A DNA stretch of 64,000 nucleotides from Treponema sp. Its GTDB lineage: Bacteria; Spirochaetota; Spirochaetia; Treponematales; Breznakiellaceae. Below are positions 8,816 to 15,893 of this stretch, one piece after another (within the stretch, counting starts at the first letter, position 1; the number at the start of each line of letters is the position of its first letter). The notes under the pieces were generated by a model. It was not told the DNA's origin. It did no database searches and worked only from the letters and a program-made list of their open reading frames with translations. The stretch is from assembly GCA_009781635.1 (NCBI GenBank), contig WQXU01000010.1, positions 1 to 64,000 on the forward strand, written 5' to 3'. Position numbers and translations under genes: made by a program.

Positions 8816-9110
8816 CCAAAACATCGGTAACGGTTAATAGGTAAATTTAAGCCCTTAGGAGGATCTGGTAATCCCATTTAAGTAGGTCGATGTTATGGCT
8901 TAAAATGAAGCATTTTTAATGGATCGTATCATAACTAACCATAACAGATATCAATTTTGATGAAAAATTCTGCTTTCAGTCGCTAAAGCAGTCATTATAC
9001 TCCGAAAATAACTCGAAAAACTTTAAAAATTTGATTTTTATGGGCATTCCCTTTACACATTTTACATAATTATGCTAAAATATAAAAACTTGATCAAATG
9101 AGGTTTTTAA
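8816..9110. other. non-coding stretch between IS remnant and membrane operon
   Basis: No gene is seen. The stretch has short inverted repeats (GTTATGG near 8900 and CCATAAC near 8950) and ends in GAGG (9100-9103), the ribosome site of the next gene. It could include more of the IS110 end and the operon promoter, but no convincing -35/-10 pair stands out. Confidence 0.4.
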
Positions 9111-9536
9111 TTGGGAAAAATGAGAAAGTGGTTTTGGGCTACCGTAGCTGTCGGATTAGTTCCAATGTTGCTAAGATTAATACTATGTTCACTGTTAATA
9201 GAGCGAAATACATTACAGTTATTTGCGATTTCCGATATAATAGTATGGGGTTTGGTTTTAAATATTAGTATTTTTAATGAGAGAGGAGGGCTTTTTAATT
9301 ATAAACCTGAAATTAGCTCAGTTTCATCAACTATTTCTGTTATTTTTATAGTTATATTTTCACTTTTGTTTATTTTTGAATTAATAAATGAAGCTCATTT
9401 TATTTTTAGATCTACAGGTCTTTTACTTTTTGGCATTTTATTTGCCATAGCTTCATTGCTTACTTGTTTGTTCTATATTGATGGCAGCAAGCCTCACCAA
9501 GAGAGGTTAAATATTAATAGAGAAGAGGTACATTAA
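9111..9536 (+). CDS. unrecognised four-helix membrane protein, first gene of a three-gene operon
   Basis: A 141-residue protein with four predicted membrane helices (about residues 8-28, 38-55, 70-92 and 98-122) and a polar, basic-acidic tail. I do not recognise the family. The start is TTG at 9111, because GAGG at 9100-9103 is seven bases upstream; an ATG nine bases later is the alternative. The next gene starts one base after the stop and the third overlaps the second, so the three proteins are almost certainly made together. The operon lies between a dead IS element and broken genes, which marks it as accessory. Confidence 0.65.
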   Translation: MGKMRKWFWATVAVGLVPMLLRLILCSLLIERNTLQLFAISDIIVWGLVLNISIFNERGGLFNYKPEISSVSSTISVIFIVIFSLLFIFELINEAHFIFRSTGLLLFGILFAIASLLTCLFYIDGSKPHQERLNINREEVH

Positions 9537-9537
9537 A

Positions 9538-9750
9538 ATGGCAGATATTTTTTTGTTGATTTTTGGGATTATTGGTTCACTGACTATTACTCTTTATGTT
9601 TATAATGTAGTAAAACGAGCAAAAGAAAGCCGTCCGGTTATAATTGTGGAGTTGATCCCAGCAAATACTGAGAAATCTGCTAAAACAGTTGAGTTAGAAC
9701 CTTACATGGAATCTATTAAAAAGCAATTTTCTAAAAATTTGGATGATTGA
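9538..9750 (+). CDS. small single-helix membrane protein, second gene of the operon
   Basis: A 70-residue protein with one N-terminal membrane helix (about residues 4-24) followed by a charged tail with AKESRPVIIVELIPA and an acidic-basic end. It looks like a membrane anchor or adaptor with a short cytosolic part. It begins one base after the stop of the four-helix protein, and its last codon overlaps the start of the third gene (TGATG). The family is not recognised. It is too small to judge further. Confidence 0.6.
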   Translation: MADIFLLIFGIIGSLTITLYVYNVVKRAKESRPVIIVELIPANTEKSAKTVELEPYMESIKKQFSKNLDD

Positions 9751-10289
9751 TGAGCAATAAATTTGGGTTCGATTCAGAGCACTGGTGGTCTAATATTAGA
9801 AGTTTCGCAGCCATTTTTCTTGGAAGAAATAACAAGCAAACTAAGGAGGATGGGCCAGAAGTCATGATTAAGCCGAATGGATTAGAGAAGGCAAAGGAAG
9901 TTTATTTTAAGAATCTTATGGCTTTTAAAAACAAGACTTATGGAAAAAAAACATCTGAAAATAAGGTAGATCGACATAAAATGATTGCTTTGTATATAAA
10001 ATCGTTTTTAGAAGTCTCTCCTTTTTATGTCGAAGCTCGTCGTGATCAAAACAGGACAATTATTCAGAACTGTCCAAATGAATATTTCTCAATGGAATTA
10101 ATGTGTCTTATACTTTCAGCTTGGAATGAAAAAGAATGTGGAATGCGAATGATTGAGAACGAAGAAAAATGGTTTATTATTCTTCTTAACCATTATAGAT
10201 TAGAAATTAATACACTCGATGTGCTTTCTTTAGCACAAATTATCTATTATATTGAAGATAAGTATATAAATCGTGCATCTGAAATTTAA
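9750..10289 (+). CDS. unrecognised cytosolic protein, third gene of the operon
   Basis: A 179-residue, mostly helical soluble protein with no signal or membrane segment. The most conserved-looking segments are VDRHKMIALYIKSFLEVSPF and NEYFSMELMCLILSAWN. The 'R-H-K-(I/M)-(A/I)-(A/L)' pattern followed by a helical segment recalls helical proteins I have seen in accessory loci, but I cannot name a family or a catalytic residue. ATG at 9750 overlaps the previous stop. A relic with a similar segment (RNHKMIAISAIN) lies just downstream at 10442-10606, so the locus may once have held a second copy. Confidence 0.6.
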   Translation: MSNKFGFDSEHWWSNIRSFAAIFLGRNNKQTKEDGPEVMIKPNGLEKAKEVYFKNLMAFKNKTYGKKTSENKVDRHKMIALYIKSFLEVSPFYVEARRDQNRTIIQNCPNEYFSMELMCLILSAWNEKECGMRMIENEEKWFIILLNHYRLEINTLDVLSLAQIIYYIEDKYINRASEI

Positions 10290-10441
10290 TAAGACATTAT
10301 TAATATTGTCATAAATAAAAAAATGTCGTCAATTTTAAACGTTAAATGAAATATTATTAATTTCCTATAGATTTTGTAAAAATATTTTCCTTTAAAATAT
10401 ATCTGTAAACCATCTATATAAAACGAAATATATATATATTT

Positions 10442-10606
10442 CTGAAAAGCTTCTCTTTGAAAAAAATTGGAGAATTATTTTACAAATTGCAGGTAAATAC
10501 ATATAAATTAAATATTATAGATAATAATCCAATCTCACGTAATCATAAAATGATAGCTATTTCTGCTATTAACCAGCTTAGGGTACAAGTAAAAATAATA
10601 TACTGA
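10442..10606 (+). pseudogene. relic resembling part of the preceding gene
   Basis: In the ~390 bases after the three-gene operon, one frame is open for 54 codons without a good start or ribosome site and includes NPISRNHKMIAISAINQL. The segment matches the pattern of the third operon gene (KVDRHKMIALYIKS). This suggests a decayed paralogue. The remainder of 10290-10683 is AT-rich and shows nothing else. Confidence 0.3.
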
Positions 10607-10683
10607 ATAGCTTTTTTCTGTTTTCCTTAATTGCTCCTGTAATTTTATTTCATTCAATAAATAAAAGTATTTTTTCCTGAAAC

Positions 10684-11309
10684 TTAACCACCAGTTATTG
10701 TATGTGCATAATATCCAACGGATAATGCCTCATATGATATAAACCCTATTGAGAGATACCGTCAAATGATATAACACCTAAAGAAATTACCCCAAAAACC
10801 ACTCCGCCGAATGCAAATGCACTAATTGAAACAAGTCCTAATGCGAATATGTACAATGCAAGCAATCCAAGTGAAACCAAACCAAGACTGACAAGCCTAA
10901 CGCTAAAAAGACCAGTACTTATAAAACCTTTTGCGTTATTACCAATTGCAATAAAACCCCTTGCTTTTGCGTTTAATGTTTGTATTTGTTTACCTAAATG
11001 GATATGCAAATATGGAATTTCTTTCTTTGTTTTTTCAAAAATAAATTCAAATTCTTCAGGTGTTTCAATTGCCGTCCCTGCTAGCCCAAAAATTCTAACT
11101 TCCTTCGGTTTAGGATCATTTTTTTCTGCTTTTATATCGGTTAATAATTCATCGGTAGTTACTCCTAAAGACTGCGCTAAAAGTGGCAGTAAAGTTATAT
11201 CAATATGTATTCCATAAATGGTGAAAGACAATAGAATTTTGCCGAACAATGGTAAAAATTTTATTTTTTTATTTTCTGAATTCCAGCTCAAATTGCATAT
11301 AACAAACAA
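10684..11309 (-). pseudogene. XRE-type regulator with glycine-repeat membrane tail, truncated and frameshifted
   Basis: The middle of the reading is LLPLLAQSLGVTTDELL, the last helix of a Cro/C1 HTH domain, followed by a linker and a tail of roughly five-residue hydrophobic glycine repeats (GFIAIG, GFISTG, VSLGLVSLG, GGVVFGVISLG). The residues before the last HTH helix do not fit the domain, so the DNA-binding part has been lost or replaced. The in-frame stop at 10746 is premature. A shift near 10755 (two extra bases in GGTATCTCT, or one lost) restores LSIGFISYEALSVGYYAHT and ends at 10684. Both ends are therefore damaged. Confidence 0.6.
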
Positions 11310-11385
11310 TTAACGTTACGCCGCCTCGAGTTCCAGAAAATTACAATCGGGTGCTCCATATATAGGATTGCCCTTTGTAATATTG
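11302..11385. repeat. dispersed intergenic repeat, copy B
   Basis: It starts ATAACAAACAATTAACG and continues with CGCCTCGAGTTCC, then a CTCCATATATAGG core, matching copy A (6566-6675) at roughly 70 percent by eye, with an internal stretch of copy A missing. It overlaps the 5' end of the broken XRE-type gene and may be the cause of its lost N-terminus. Confidence 0.4.
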
Positions 11386-11407
11386 ATGTAAATATTATTA
11401 TTACAGG

Positions 11408-11670
11408 TGTTTTATTACTACGAGTGCTGTCTGCCGTATGCATCGCGGAAAACAATATTTTTCATCATCACGCTTTTCATCGCCGCGTTCAATGCCGCAC
11501 CCGCATGTAAAATAATTGTAAACAGTTTCTGCGGCCACCTGCACTGTTAACTCGCTTTGGCAAGGGCGAATGCGCGAAATGTATAACCCTTCGGAGAAAG
11601 CGCATTGCATGTAATTTATAAAATATTATGCATGGCTGCCTTTGCCGTTTAACAACCGTAGCTGCAGGCG
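11408..11670 (-). pseudogene. duplicated 3' end of a short-chain dehydrogenase gene
   Basis: About 260 bp match the 3' end of the SDR gene at 14382-14640 at roughly 85 percent by eye, in the same orientation. The coding remnant shows NALSPKGYTFR-like and AAEAAYNYFT-like segments but is frameshifted and lacks the 5' three quarters of the gene. The two copies are direct repeats that bracket the radical SAM gene. Confidence 0.8.
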
Positions 11671-11693
11671 TGGTTGCTCTGTAAGCCATTTAC

Positions 11694-11855
11694 ATGCATT
11701 ATGATAATCTATTTAATTTTTTAATGCCACTTATTTCTAAAGAACGAATGGAAAGTAAAATAAAGAAAATATACAATAAACCCCAAACTCATTTTAAGTG
11801 AGCTGTATTGTCTGACAATACTCCAGAGAAAATTAAGAAACTCCTAAAAAATTAA
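11694..11855 (+). pseudogene. short interrupted reading frame
   Basis: One frame reads MHYDNLFNFLMPLISKERM, then KIKKIYNKPQTHFK, meets a TGA at 11799-11801, and continues in frame as AVLSDNTPEKIKKLLKN before TAA. The codon pattern across the stop looks protein-like, so this may be a broken small gene. The family is not recognised and no ribosome site is seen. Confidence 0.25.
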
Positions 11856-11912
11856 AAAATAAATGAAGCCTTATGACTGAGATGAAAAAAGAAAAAAGTG
11901 ATATACGAACTC

Positions 11913-11940
11913 TTGACATACATAGAGAATGTAATAAAAT
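11913..11940 (+). promoter_or_regulatory. sigma70 promoter for the radical SAM gene
   Basis: TTGACA (11913-11918) and TAAAAT (11935-11940) are separated by 16 bp. Transcription would begin near 11947, just upstream of a perfect palindrome in the leader. Confidence 0.6.
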
Positions 11941-11965
11941 TACTTAAAACATTATTATAGAGGAG

Positions 11966-11995
11966 CTGTTTATAATATGAACACATTATAAACAG
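11966..11995. promoter_or_regulatory. perfect 11-bp inverted repeat, operator or leader hairpin
   Basis: CTGTTTATAAT (11966-11976) and ATTATAAACAG (11985-11995) are exact inverted copies around an 8-base spacer. It lies about 25 bases downstream of the -10 box and 30 bases before the GTG start, so it could be a repressor site or an RNA hairpin. No adjacent intact regulator gene is present. Confidence 0.55.
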
Positions 11996-12024
11996 ACAAC
12001 ATTAAAATTATTGAGGAAAATAAA

Positions 12025-14037
12025 GTGAATGATATAAAGTCAAAATGTAGTAGTTTTTTTTCACCTCAGCATGGGACAATTTTTTCATTTATTGGCACAA
12101 GTCTTTCATTAGTCAGTGTAATTCTTTCATTTCACAAAAAAATAGATTTGTCAATTATTATACTTATAATTGCTGTAATAATACTTATATTTGCTATTGT
12201 TATTTTATTATGGAAAAGAAGAATCTTATTTTTTAAAGATAAAAGCTCAAAATATTTTAATATAGATTTAATTCTAAGGAAATTAGAAAAAAAATGCTTT
12301 GATATAACTGTTGCAGGAAGAACAAATATATCATGGTTTGAATGTATTGAAGAAAGGAAAAAGCTCTACGAAAAAGCCATAAAAAAAGGCTGTAGAATAA
12401 AATTTATTATTCAACGCTGTGATATAAAAAATACTGGTATAGATGAAGTAATTGAAAAAGAAATTTTGGAAGGATATAAAATAGTTACAAGTTCATTTAT
12501 AACCATATATGAGCATTTAAAAGAAAATAAGTGTCAAAATGTAGATGAAAAGTTTAAAATGATTTTAACACAACATCCTGTAAATAACAGCATTACATAC
12601 ATAGAAGGAAGAGATGGCTCTAATATACAGTTTTCATATGATATTGGATTGAATGTTTTAAAAAAAGTACGTCCTGCTTTAGTTTTTAGGAAAGATGCTC
12701 TTTTACCAGAATTGCTTAATCAACTCAAGGATTTAGAAAAAAACTCAATCAACTTATTTGATTACAATGATAAATATAGAAATGCTAAATATGAGATTGA
12801 TAATTTATCAAAAAAATATTCGCAATTTTCTATTCAAAGAGAAAATCATAATGAAAAATTAATTCATCATTACTACAAAAGGAAAGAAACTTACGAAAAA
12901 AAACAATTTTATCCACCGGTTTCTATGCAATTATTAATTACAAATAAATGTACAACAAAATGTATAATGTGTGAGCATAGTTCCATTAATGCAGAAAATG
13001 AACTTACCTTGGCTGAGATTGAAAATGTGTTAGAATATATCTCTGATTTGGGAACAAAAAATATCATTATTTCAGGTGGAGAACCTTTTTTCAGACAAGA
13101 TTTGTTACAAATTCTGGAAATGGCAGTAAGAAAGAATTTGAATATAGGGCTATTAACAAATGGAATAAAACATAACGATGAAAGTATAACACTTGACGAT
13201 GCCCAAAAAATTAAGGAAAGTTGTGCTTGGATACAATTATCTATTGATTCCTTTAATTCAGAAACCTATAAAAAGATTAGGGGTATTGATATTGATATCG
13301 TTAAGCAAAGCTTAACTAATCTGACAGAAAGAGGAGTAAATGTAGAAATAGCGTTCACAATACAAAAACAGAATATTGATGAAGCAATACAAATAATACA
13401 AAAAGAAAAAAATGAGTTCAATACATCTAAAATTATCAGATTTAAATTCGCTCATGGTTATGATTGTGAAAATAATTTCTTATTATCAGGTAAAGAAACA
13501 GAACTTCAGAAATTTATTAGGAGCTGTAAAGAGAGTAATAATTTTAATACAGGATATATTTCAAAAATGTTTACAAATAATTATTTTAATACAGGAGATA
13601 TTATTAAAGGGGTGCCGTTATCTTCTTTAAATAATGTTTTTAAGGACAAGAGATATACGTGTCATGTAATGAATTATTCATGTAAAATTGATGCAAAAGG
13701 AAATGTTTATCCCTGTTGTTTTCTATACGATGATAATAAGGGAGATAATTCTTCAATAAGAGAAAGATATAACTTAGGTTCATTACGGAAGAATAATAAC
13801 CAAATACCATCTTTCGAAAAAAATAATAATATATTAAAAGAAATATTAAATAAGAAAATTCCTTCGTACAAAAACGATATAATACCAATTAATGAGATAG
13901 CTTGCAATCAATGCACAAGGCATTTTTACCAAAATACTTTTTTAAACGAAATTGATAAAATAAATGAAAAATATAAAGAAATAAATTTTATTTACCCATA
14001 TTCTGAAATAGGTTCTGATAATAGAATGTGGTTATAA
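12025..14037 (+). CDS. membrane-anchored radical SAM/SPASM protein with a PLD-like sensor region
   Basis: A 670-residue protein. Two membrane helices (about residues 14-33 and 40-62) are followed by an alpha/beta region (about 80-240) with FDITVAGRTNISWF and GCRIKFIIQRCD. That region recalls PLD-like sensor domains but has no HKD motif. The radical SAM core starts with CTTKCIMC (Cys309, 313, 316) and has NIIISGGEPFFRQDL. A SPASM-type C-terminus follows, with CHVMNYSCKID, VYPCCF and CNQCTRHF. It should bind two or more 4Fe-4S clusters at the membrane face. GAGG precedes a GTG start. There is no peptide substrate gene beside it, so a RiPP role is not supported. It stands alone between two copies of an SDR gene end. 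Confidence 0.75.
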   Translation: MNDIKSKCSSFFSPQHGTIFSFIGTSLSLVSVILSFHKKIDLSIIILIIAVIILIFAIVILLWKRRILFFKDKSSKYFNIDLILRKLEKKCFDITVAGRTNISWFECIEERKKLYEKAIKKGCRIKFIIQRCDIKNTGIDEVIEKEILEGYKIVTSSFITIYEHLKENKCQNVDEKFKMILTQHPVNNSITYIEGRDGSNIQFSYDIGLNVLKKVRPALVFRKDALLPELLNQLKDLEKNSINLFDYNDKYRNAKYEIDNLSKKYSQFSIQRENHNEKLIHHYYKRKETYEKKQFYPPVSMQLLITNKCTTKCIMCEHSSINAENELTLAEIENVLEYISDLGTKNIIISGGEPFFRQDLLQILEMAVRKNLNIGLLTNGIKHNDESITLDDAQKIKESCAWIQLSIDSFNSETYKKIRGIDIDIVKQSLTNLTERGVNVEIAFTIQKQNIDEAIQIIQKEKNEFNTSKIIRFKFAHGYDCENNFLLSGKETELQKFIRSCKESNNFNTGYISKMFTNNYFNTGDIIKGVPLSSLNNVFKDKRYTCHVMNYSCKIDAKGNVYPCCFLYDDNKGDNSSIRERYNLGSLRKNNNQIPSFEKNNNILKEILNKKIPSYKNDIIPINEIACNQCTRHFYQNTFLNEIDKINEKYKEINFIYPYSEIGSDNRMWL

Positions 14038-14381
14038 TAATAGCGTTGAAATTGAAAGCGTCTTAAAATGGACTTATTGACAAAGTATGTAGTATATAAA
14101 AAAAGTGATATGTACTTGCTCAGTTATAATAATACCAGAGATGGAGGCTATGATATGACGAGTAAACAATAAGTTTTGTATGGTTATGATAGACATTGAA
14201 AAACTGATATATAAGACCATTTGTAAAGAAAAATCAAAAGTGAACTGATAAAAAAATTGCTGCGGCTTGCCAGTGCTATGAGAAAACAGCAGGTGAAACA
14301 CGTAAACGTTTTGTAAAACAAGATTTATCAGCGGCATTGGAAAAAGTTAGCATTTTGTGCTTCTGCTCCAACATATTTGTT
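14038..14381. other. intergenic region with decayed coding fragments
   Basis: No intact gene is seen. A stop-bounded 34-codon frame from an ATG at about 14071 and a later GC-richer stretch (about 14260-14360, reading KKLLRLASAMRKQQV in one frame) look like remnants, but nothing can be named. The right boundary is where the SDR-end direct repeat begins. Confidence 0.3.
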
Positions 14382-15035
14382 TTACCACGAGTGCTGTCTG
14401 CCGTATGCATCGCGGAAAACAATATTTTTTTCATCATCGCGATTTTCATCGCCGCGTTCAATGCCGCGCCTGCGTGTAAAATAATTGTAAGCAGCTTCTG
14501 CGGCCATCTGCACTGATAACTCGCCTTGGCAGGGGTCGAATGCGCGGAAAGTGTAACCCTTCGGCGAAAGCGCATTGTTTGTAATTTGTAAAAAATTATG
14601 CATGGCTGCCTTTGCCATTTTATAACCGTAGCCGCAGGCGCCGTGCGTCTCATTTGTGCTTGCTTCCGCCGACGTGATAAAACACAGCCGCTTTCCCTCG
14701 CCTGATTCGAGCAGCGGAATGAAGGCATCCAGCAGTGCCATTGGCCTTGTCACATTTGCGTCGAACAGCATGCGCATGACATCATTGTCAATGCCGCTGC
14801 GTACATCGAAGCTGTCAAGCTGGCTGCGCTCATCGCTTGTATCAATATAGATGTCGATTAATCCTGTGTCTTTCTGCAGAGCAGAAGAGGCCTTTTTTAA
14901 ATCTGTATCAAGAAGCGTGACCTTGTTAACTTGCTCTCCGCCAATCGCATATACCCTAAAGCCCTCACGTATAAAAACGCAGGCAAGTTCCTTGTCAAAA
15001 TCATTTTTCAGGCTTGTTATTAAAACACTTTTCAT
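14382..15035 (-). CDS. short-chain dehydrogenase-like protein with degenerate cofactor motif
   Basis: A 217-residue SDR-fold protein. The YxxxK catalytic pair is present as YGYKMAKAA, the central strand reads RLCFITSAEAS, and the C-terminal GYTFRAFDPCQGEL matches its neighbour's GYTFRLYHPGW. The N-terminal TGxxxGxG nucleotide motif is replaced by TSLKNDFD, so cofactor binding is doubtful. It lies 12 bases after its intact paralogue and was probably formed by tandem duplication. Its 3' end is duplicated at 11408-11670. Confidence 0.7.
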   Translation of the reverse strand: MKSVLITSLKNDFDKELACVFIREGFRVYAIGGEQVNKVTLLDTDLKKASSALQKDTGLIDIYIDTSDERSQLDSFDVRSGIDNDVMRMLFDANVTRPMALLDAFIPLLESGEGKRLCFITSAEASTNETHGACGYGYKMAKAAMHNFLQITNNALSPKGYTFRAFDPCQGELSVQMAAEAAYNYFTRRRGIERGDENRDDEKNIVFRDAYGRQHSW

Positions 15036-15047
15036 TTCGTCGCTCCC

Positions 15048-15770
15048 TTAAAACGGCCATTCCTGATCCAGATAATCATACATTACAAGACGCTGCTCAT
15101 CTCCAAGAGGCGTTTCAAAATATTTTGCGGCATGGCTGGCTGTACATGATGGATCATACGCGGCTATTTCAGAAAGAGTTCCGTCAGGCAGCTGTCTTTT
15201 CATCCAGCCGGGGTGGTAAAGCCGGAATGTGTAGCCCTGCGGAAACAGCAGGTTATGCATAAGGCGTACACCCATGTTAAGCGCGCTCTTGCTCATAGGA
15301 TAGGGATAGCTGTTTCCGGCGCGGTGTTTCATCAATGTAATGCAGGAGACTTCAGAAGAGACAAAACAGAGCCGCTTTATTTTGCTTTTATCCAGAAGCG
15401 GCAAAAAATATTGTGTTATATGTACGGGACCAAGCGCGTTAACGCAAAAGTATTTCCACGGAGCTTCCAAATCCATGGGCAGCTCGTCTATGCTGCAATT
15501 AACCCTCCCCATCAGCGCGGCGTTGGAAATGAGCATATCAACAGAATCAGTTATTTCAGATACAAGATCGCACGCTTTTGCGATGGATAAATGATCGCCT
15601 GTATCCAGCGGAATTATGTGCAAGGCTGGACTTTTTTCTCTTTCCTGCTCAAGCAGATTGTAATCCTGAAGATACTTGCCGCCAAAGACAGTCCAGCCGC
15701 GCGCAAGGTATTCTTTGCATAACGACAGACCAAGCCCCCGATCAGCTCCTGTAATAATTATGTTTGGCAT
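15048..15770 (-). CDS. short-chain dehydrogenase/reductase
   Basis: A 240-residue SDR with all landmarks: TGADRGLGLSL (TGxxxGxG) at residues 7-17, LISNAAL (NAG-type motif), a serine strand in LCFVSSEVS, and YPMSKSALN (YxxxK). It should be an NAD(P)H-dependent oxidoreductase or sugar epimerase of the cytosol; the substrate is not visible. It is the promoter-proximal gene of a two-gene SDR operon, divergent from the FIST kinase gene. Confidence 0.85.
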   Translation of the reverse strand: MPNIIITGADRGLGLSLCKEYLARGWTVFGGKYLQDYNLLEQEREKSPALHIIPLDTGDHLSIAKACDLVSEITDSVDMLISNAALMGRVNCSIDELPMDLEAPWKYFCVNALGPVHITQYFLPLLDKSKIKRLCFVSSEVSCITLMKHRAGNSYPYPMSKSALNMGVRLMHNLLFPQGYTFRLYHPGWMKRQLPDGTLSEIAAYDPSCTASHAAKYFETPLGDEQRLVMYDYLDQEWPF

Positions 15771-15893
15771 CTGTCAATTATAGCTCATTAAAATAATAAA
15801 AACAAACTTGGATTCGTGAACTTGACTATAAGGGATTTCTGTAATAATGCAATTTTACTCCAAATTTCAGCAACAATATGGTAAGATTGATGT

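Noticed and set aside
11878..11947. 21-codon gene upstream of the radical SAM gene
   Set aside because: It overlaps the promoter boxes and has no ribosome site.
12025..14037. RiPP maturase cluster
   Set aside because: The SPASM end fits, but no precursor peptide, protease or exporter gene is nearby.
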